Origin: Prochlorococcus marinus XMU1411
GTDB lineage: Bacteria; Cyanobacteriota; Cyanobacteriia; PCC-6307; Cyanobiaceae
Direction: 5' to 3'
Assembly: GCF_017696075.1 (NCBI RefSeq)
Contig: NZ_JAAORI010000003.1
Span: 310,001 to 374,000, forward strand
DNA: 64,000 nt
Shown here: positions 62,999-64,000 of the stretch, piece by piece
Layout: every line of letters begins with the position of its first letter
How positions within the stretch are numbered: position 1 is the stretch's first letter
The notes under the pieces: generated by a model
What the model was told of the DNA's origin: nothing
Database searches by the model: none
What the model saw: the letters and a program-made list of their open reading frames with translations, nothing else
Position numbers and translations under genes: made by a program

Positions 62999-63132
62999 GT
63001 CTAATAAAGGTTGGAATTATTGTTGAAATTTTTTTGTTTGTGGGAGTTTTTTTATGGGTTAGGAAACTAACTAGTAATAAAAGTAGACAACCATCTCTAT
63101 CAAAAAAAACAATTAAAAATCTCAAATTTTAG
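62995..63132 (+). CDS. Small single-helix membrane protein (45 aa)
   Basis: Coupled to the previous gene by ATGA. It has one helix (VGIIVEIFLFVGVFLWV) and a basic Ser/Lys-rich cytoplasmic tail. Function unknown. Confidence 0.55.
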   Translation: MSLIKVGIIVEIFLFVGVFLWVRKLTSNKSRQPSLSKKTIKNLKF

Positions 63133-63208
63133 AATTTTGATCACAAAATAAGGAATCTTTATAAAGGGATCAAATTTATGGGAAAATTCTTTACTTTTTT
63201 CTCTCACT

Positions 63209-63607
63209 TTGTGTACGAAATCGGTTAGAACAATCATATCTTTTTTTAAAAATATGGTTTCCTCCGTTCAAGGTCTTGCTCCAATAACTAATCCATTAAA
63301 TAGTGTCTTAATAGAAAAGAAACTAATAAATGTTGATCAAAAGTTCATTCAACTTGTCTCTCTAGCAGAAGGATTACCTCGTACAGAAGTCATTGAGAGT
63401 GGTAGAAATTATTGGAGAGGTGTTTGTAGAAGCTTAATTTTTAGATTTCCAGATGACCTCGAAATTTTAAAGCTTGATGTAAGAAGTTATGTAGATAGAT
63501 CTAAAGGAATAATCCAAATAAGATCTGCAGCAAGATTAGGACAATCTGATTTGGGCGTTAATCTAAGAAGAGTGGAATACTTATTTAATCAATTAGAGAA
63601 ATTTTAA
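63209..63607 (+). CDS. DUF1499 family protein
   Basis: The 132-residue protein ends with IQIRSAARLGQSDLGVNLRRVEYL, the hallmark of DUF1499, a family of unknown function. The N-terminal half is shorter and more divergent than usual. Start is TTG at 63209; ATG at 63254 is the alternative. Confidence 0.75.
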   Translation: MCTKSVRTIISFFKNMVSSVQGLAPITNPLNSVLIEKKLINVDQKFIQLVSLAEGLPRTEVIESGRNYWRGVCRSLIFRFPDDLEILKLDVRSYVDRSKGIIQIRSAARLGQSDLGVNLRRVEYLFNQLEKF

Positions 63608-63684
63608 TTAATCTATTTTTTATAAATTTAAGGTTCTTTTTACTAAATAGTTGTGCTTTAATTCATAAGAATATTTGAATTGCC

Positions 63685-63816
63685 ATGGTAAAAATAATCT
63701 TAGTTGCAATTATAGTCGCGCTAGTATATTCTCAACCTGACCTTCGTCTTACTGTCGCTGATTGGTTAAAAGCAGCTTCTGATTTTCTTATTGAATCAGT
63801 ACAAGTAAAACCTTAA
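63685..63816 (+). CDS. Small secreted or membrane protein (43 aa)
   Basis: ATG at 63685; a short hydrophobic N-terminus (IILVAIIVALVYS) is followed by an amphipathic helix (LRLTVADWLKAASDFLIESV). Composition looks coding. Function unknown. Confidence 0.55.
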   Translation: MVKIILVAIIVALVYSQPDLRLTVADWLKAASDFLIESVQVKP

Positions 63817-63831
63817 AATAATAATGAAGAA

Positions 63832-63918
63832 TTAAAAAAGACCTGAAATAGTAATCATTTGTTTAACGCATACAGCCACGAAAATAAATATTATTATCCT
63901 GCTTAGTATATATTTCAC
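63832..63918 (-). CDS. Tiny membrane peptide (28 aa, candidate)
   Basis: GTG at 63918 opens a frame with one helix (RIIIFIFVAVCV), of the same size class as the peptide at 56979. Weak evidence: no clear Shine-Dalgarno sequence. Confidence 0.3.
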   Translation of the reverse strand: MKYILSRIIIFIFVAVCVKQMITISGLF

Positions 63919-64000
63919 TTAAACAAATAAATAGTTTTAGGAACATAATAGAAAATTTTTTTGAAATTTTTGAATAGTTAACGATAATAAGGGATATGAA

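Noticed and set aside
62925-63125. 66-codon minus-strand frame
   Set aside because: It lies antisense to two ATGA-coupled small genes and has an implausible composition.
1-64000. CRISPR array, insertion sequence, prophage or rRNA operon
   Set aside because: No direct-repeat spacer pattern, transposase, integrase, phage structural gene or rRNA sequence was seen.

Overview
The window reads as a piece of a marine picocyanobacterial chromosome, most likely Prochlorococcus, probably a high-light-adapted lineage. Reasons: very low GC, compact gene spacing, a B12-dependent class II ribonucleotide reductase (nrdJ), a high-light-inducible (Hli) protein, a 6S RNA directly downstream of purK, Tic20/Psb32/CtpA-type photosynthesis-associated genes, a phnDCE transporter, and a long run of very small ORFs of the DUF1651, DUF4278, DUF3303, DUF1499 and Trp-rich types familiar from this genus. 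No tool was run; all assignments come from reading the translations and the DNA.

Layout. 1-2.9 kb: partial gloA, a Tic20-like gene, small membrane proteins and a tRNA-Ser(UGA), with a second partial copy of the tRNA 5' half 130 bases upstream. 3.2-26.2 kb: a type IV pilus (T4P) locus. It holds pilD, pilC-pilT-pilB on the minus strand, a divergent pilP-like/pilM/pilN/pilO/pilQ operon, a minus-strand minor-pilin operon (a 711-aa GspK/PilX-like protein, a PilV-like, a GspH-like and a PilW-like pilin with a vWA-like domain), a major-pilin-like gene, and an accessory block. The accessory block has two paralogues of the major pilin with long repeat tails (about 46 Gly-Asn-Gly-Val/Ile units; about nine Glu-Glu-Ala-Arg-Leu-Ala units), secreted proteins, a lipoprotein and an outer-membrane beta-barrel protein. 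26.3-51.4 kb: mostly housekeeping genes (nrdJ, prfC, hslO, rsmE, phnDCE, aspC, uracil-DNA glycosylase, ispG, ctpA, nadA, midA-like, aroB, purK). 51.4-64 kb: 6S RNA, then an accessory stretch of mostly short genes, many below 60 codons.

How the parts work together. PilB/PilT power the PilC-MNO-P platform and the PilQ secretin. PilD processes the prepilins. The minor-pilin operon probably forms the tip complex, and the repeat-tailed paralogues probably decorate the filament. In the accessory stretch, two DUF1651 genes 2.4 kb apart have near-identical promoters: a TTGAC -35, a TATATT -10 and a 16-bp palindrome of the TAGTAC-N4-GTATTA type over the expected start point. The palindrome differs by one base from the published cyanobacterial LexA consensus. 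Both genes also contain, 19 nt after their ATG and in the +1 frame, a 26-codon hydrophobic ORF behind a good Shine-Dalgarno sequence. A free-standing NAD+-type DNA ligase adenylation domain lies between them. Together this suggests a small damage-responsive module, and it is the best candidate here for something undescribed.
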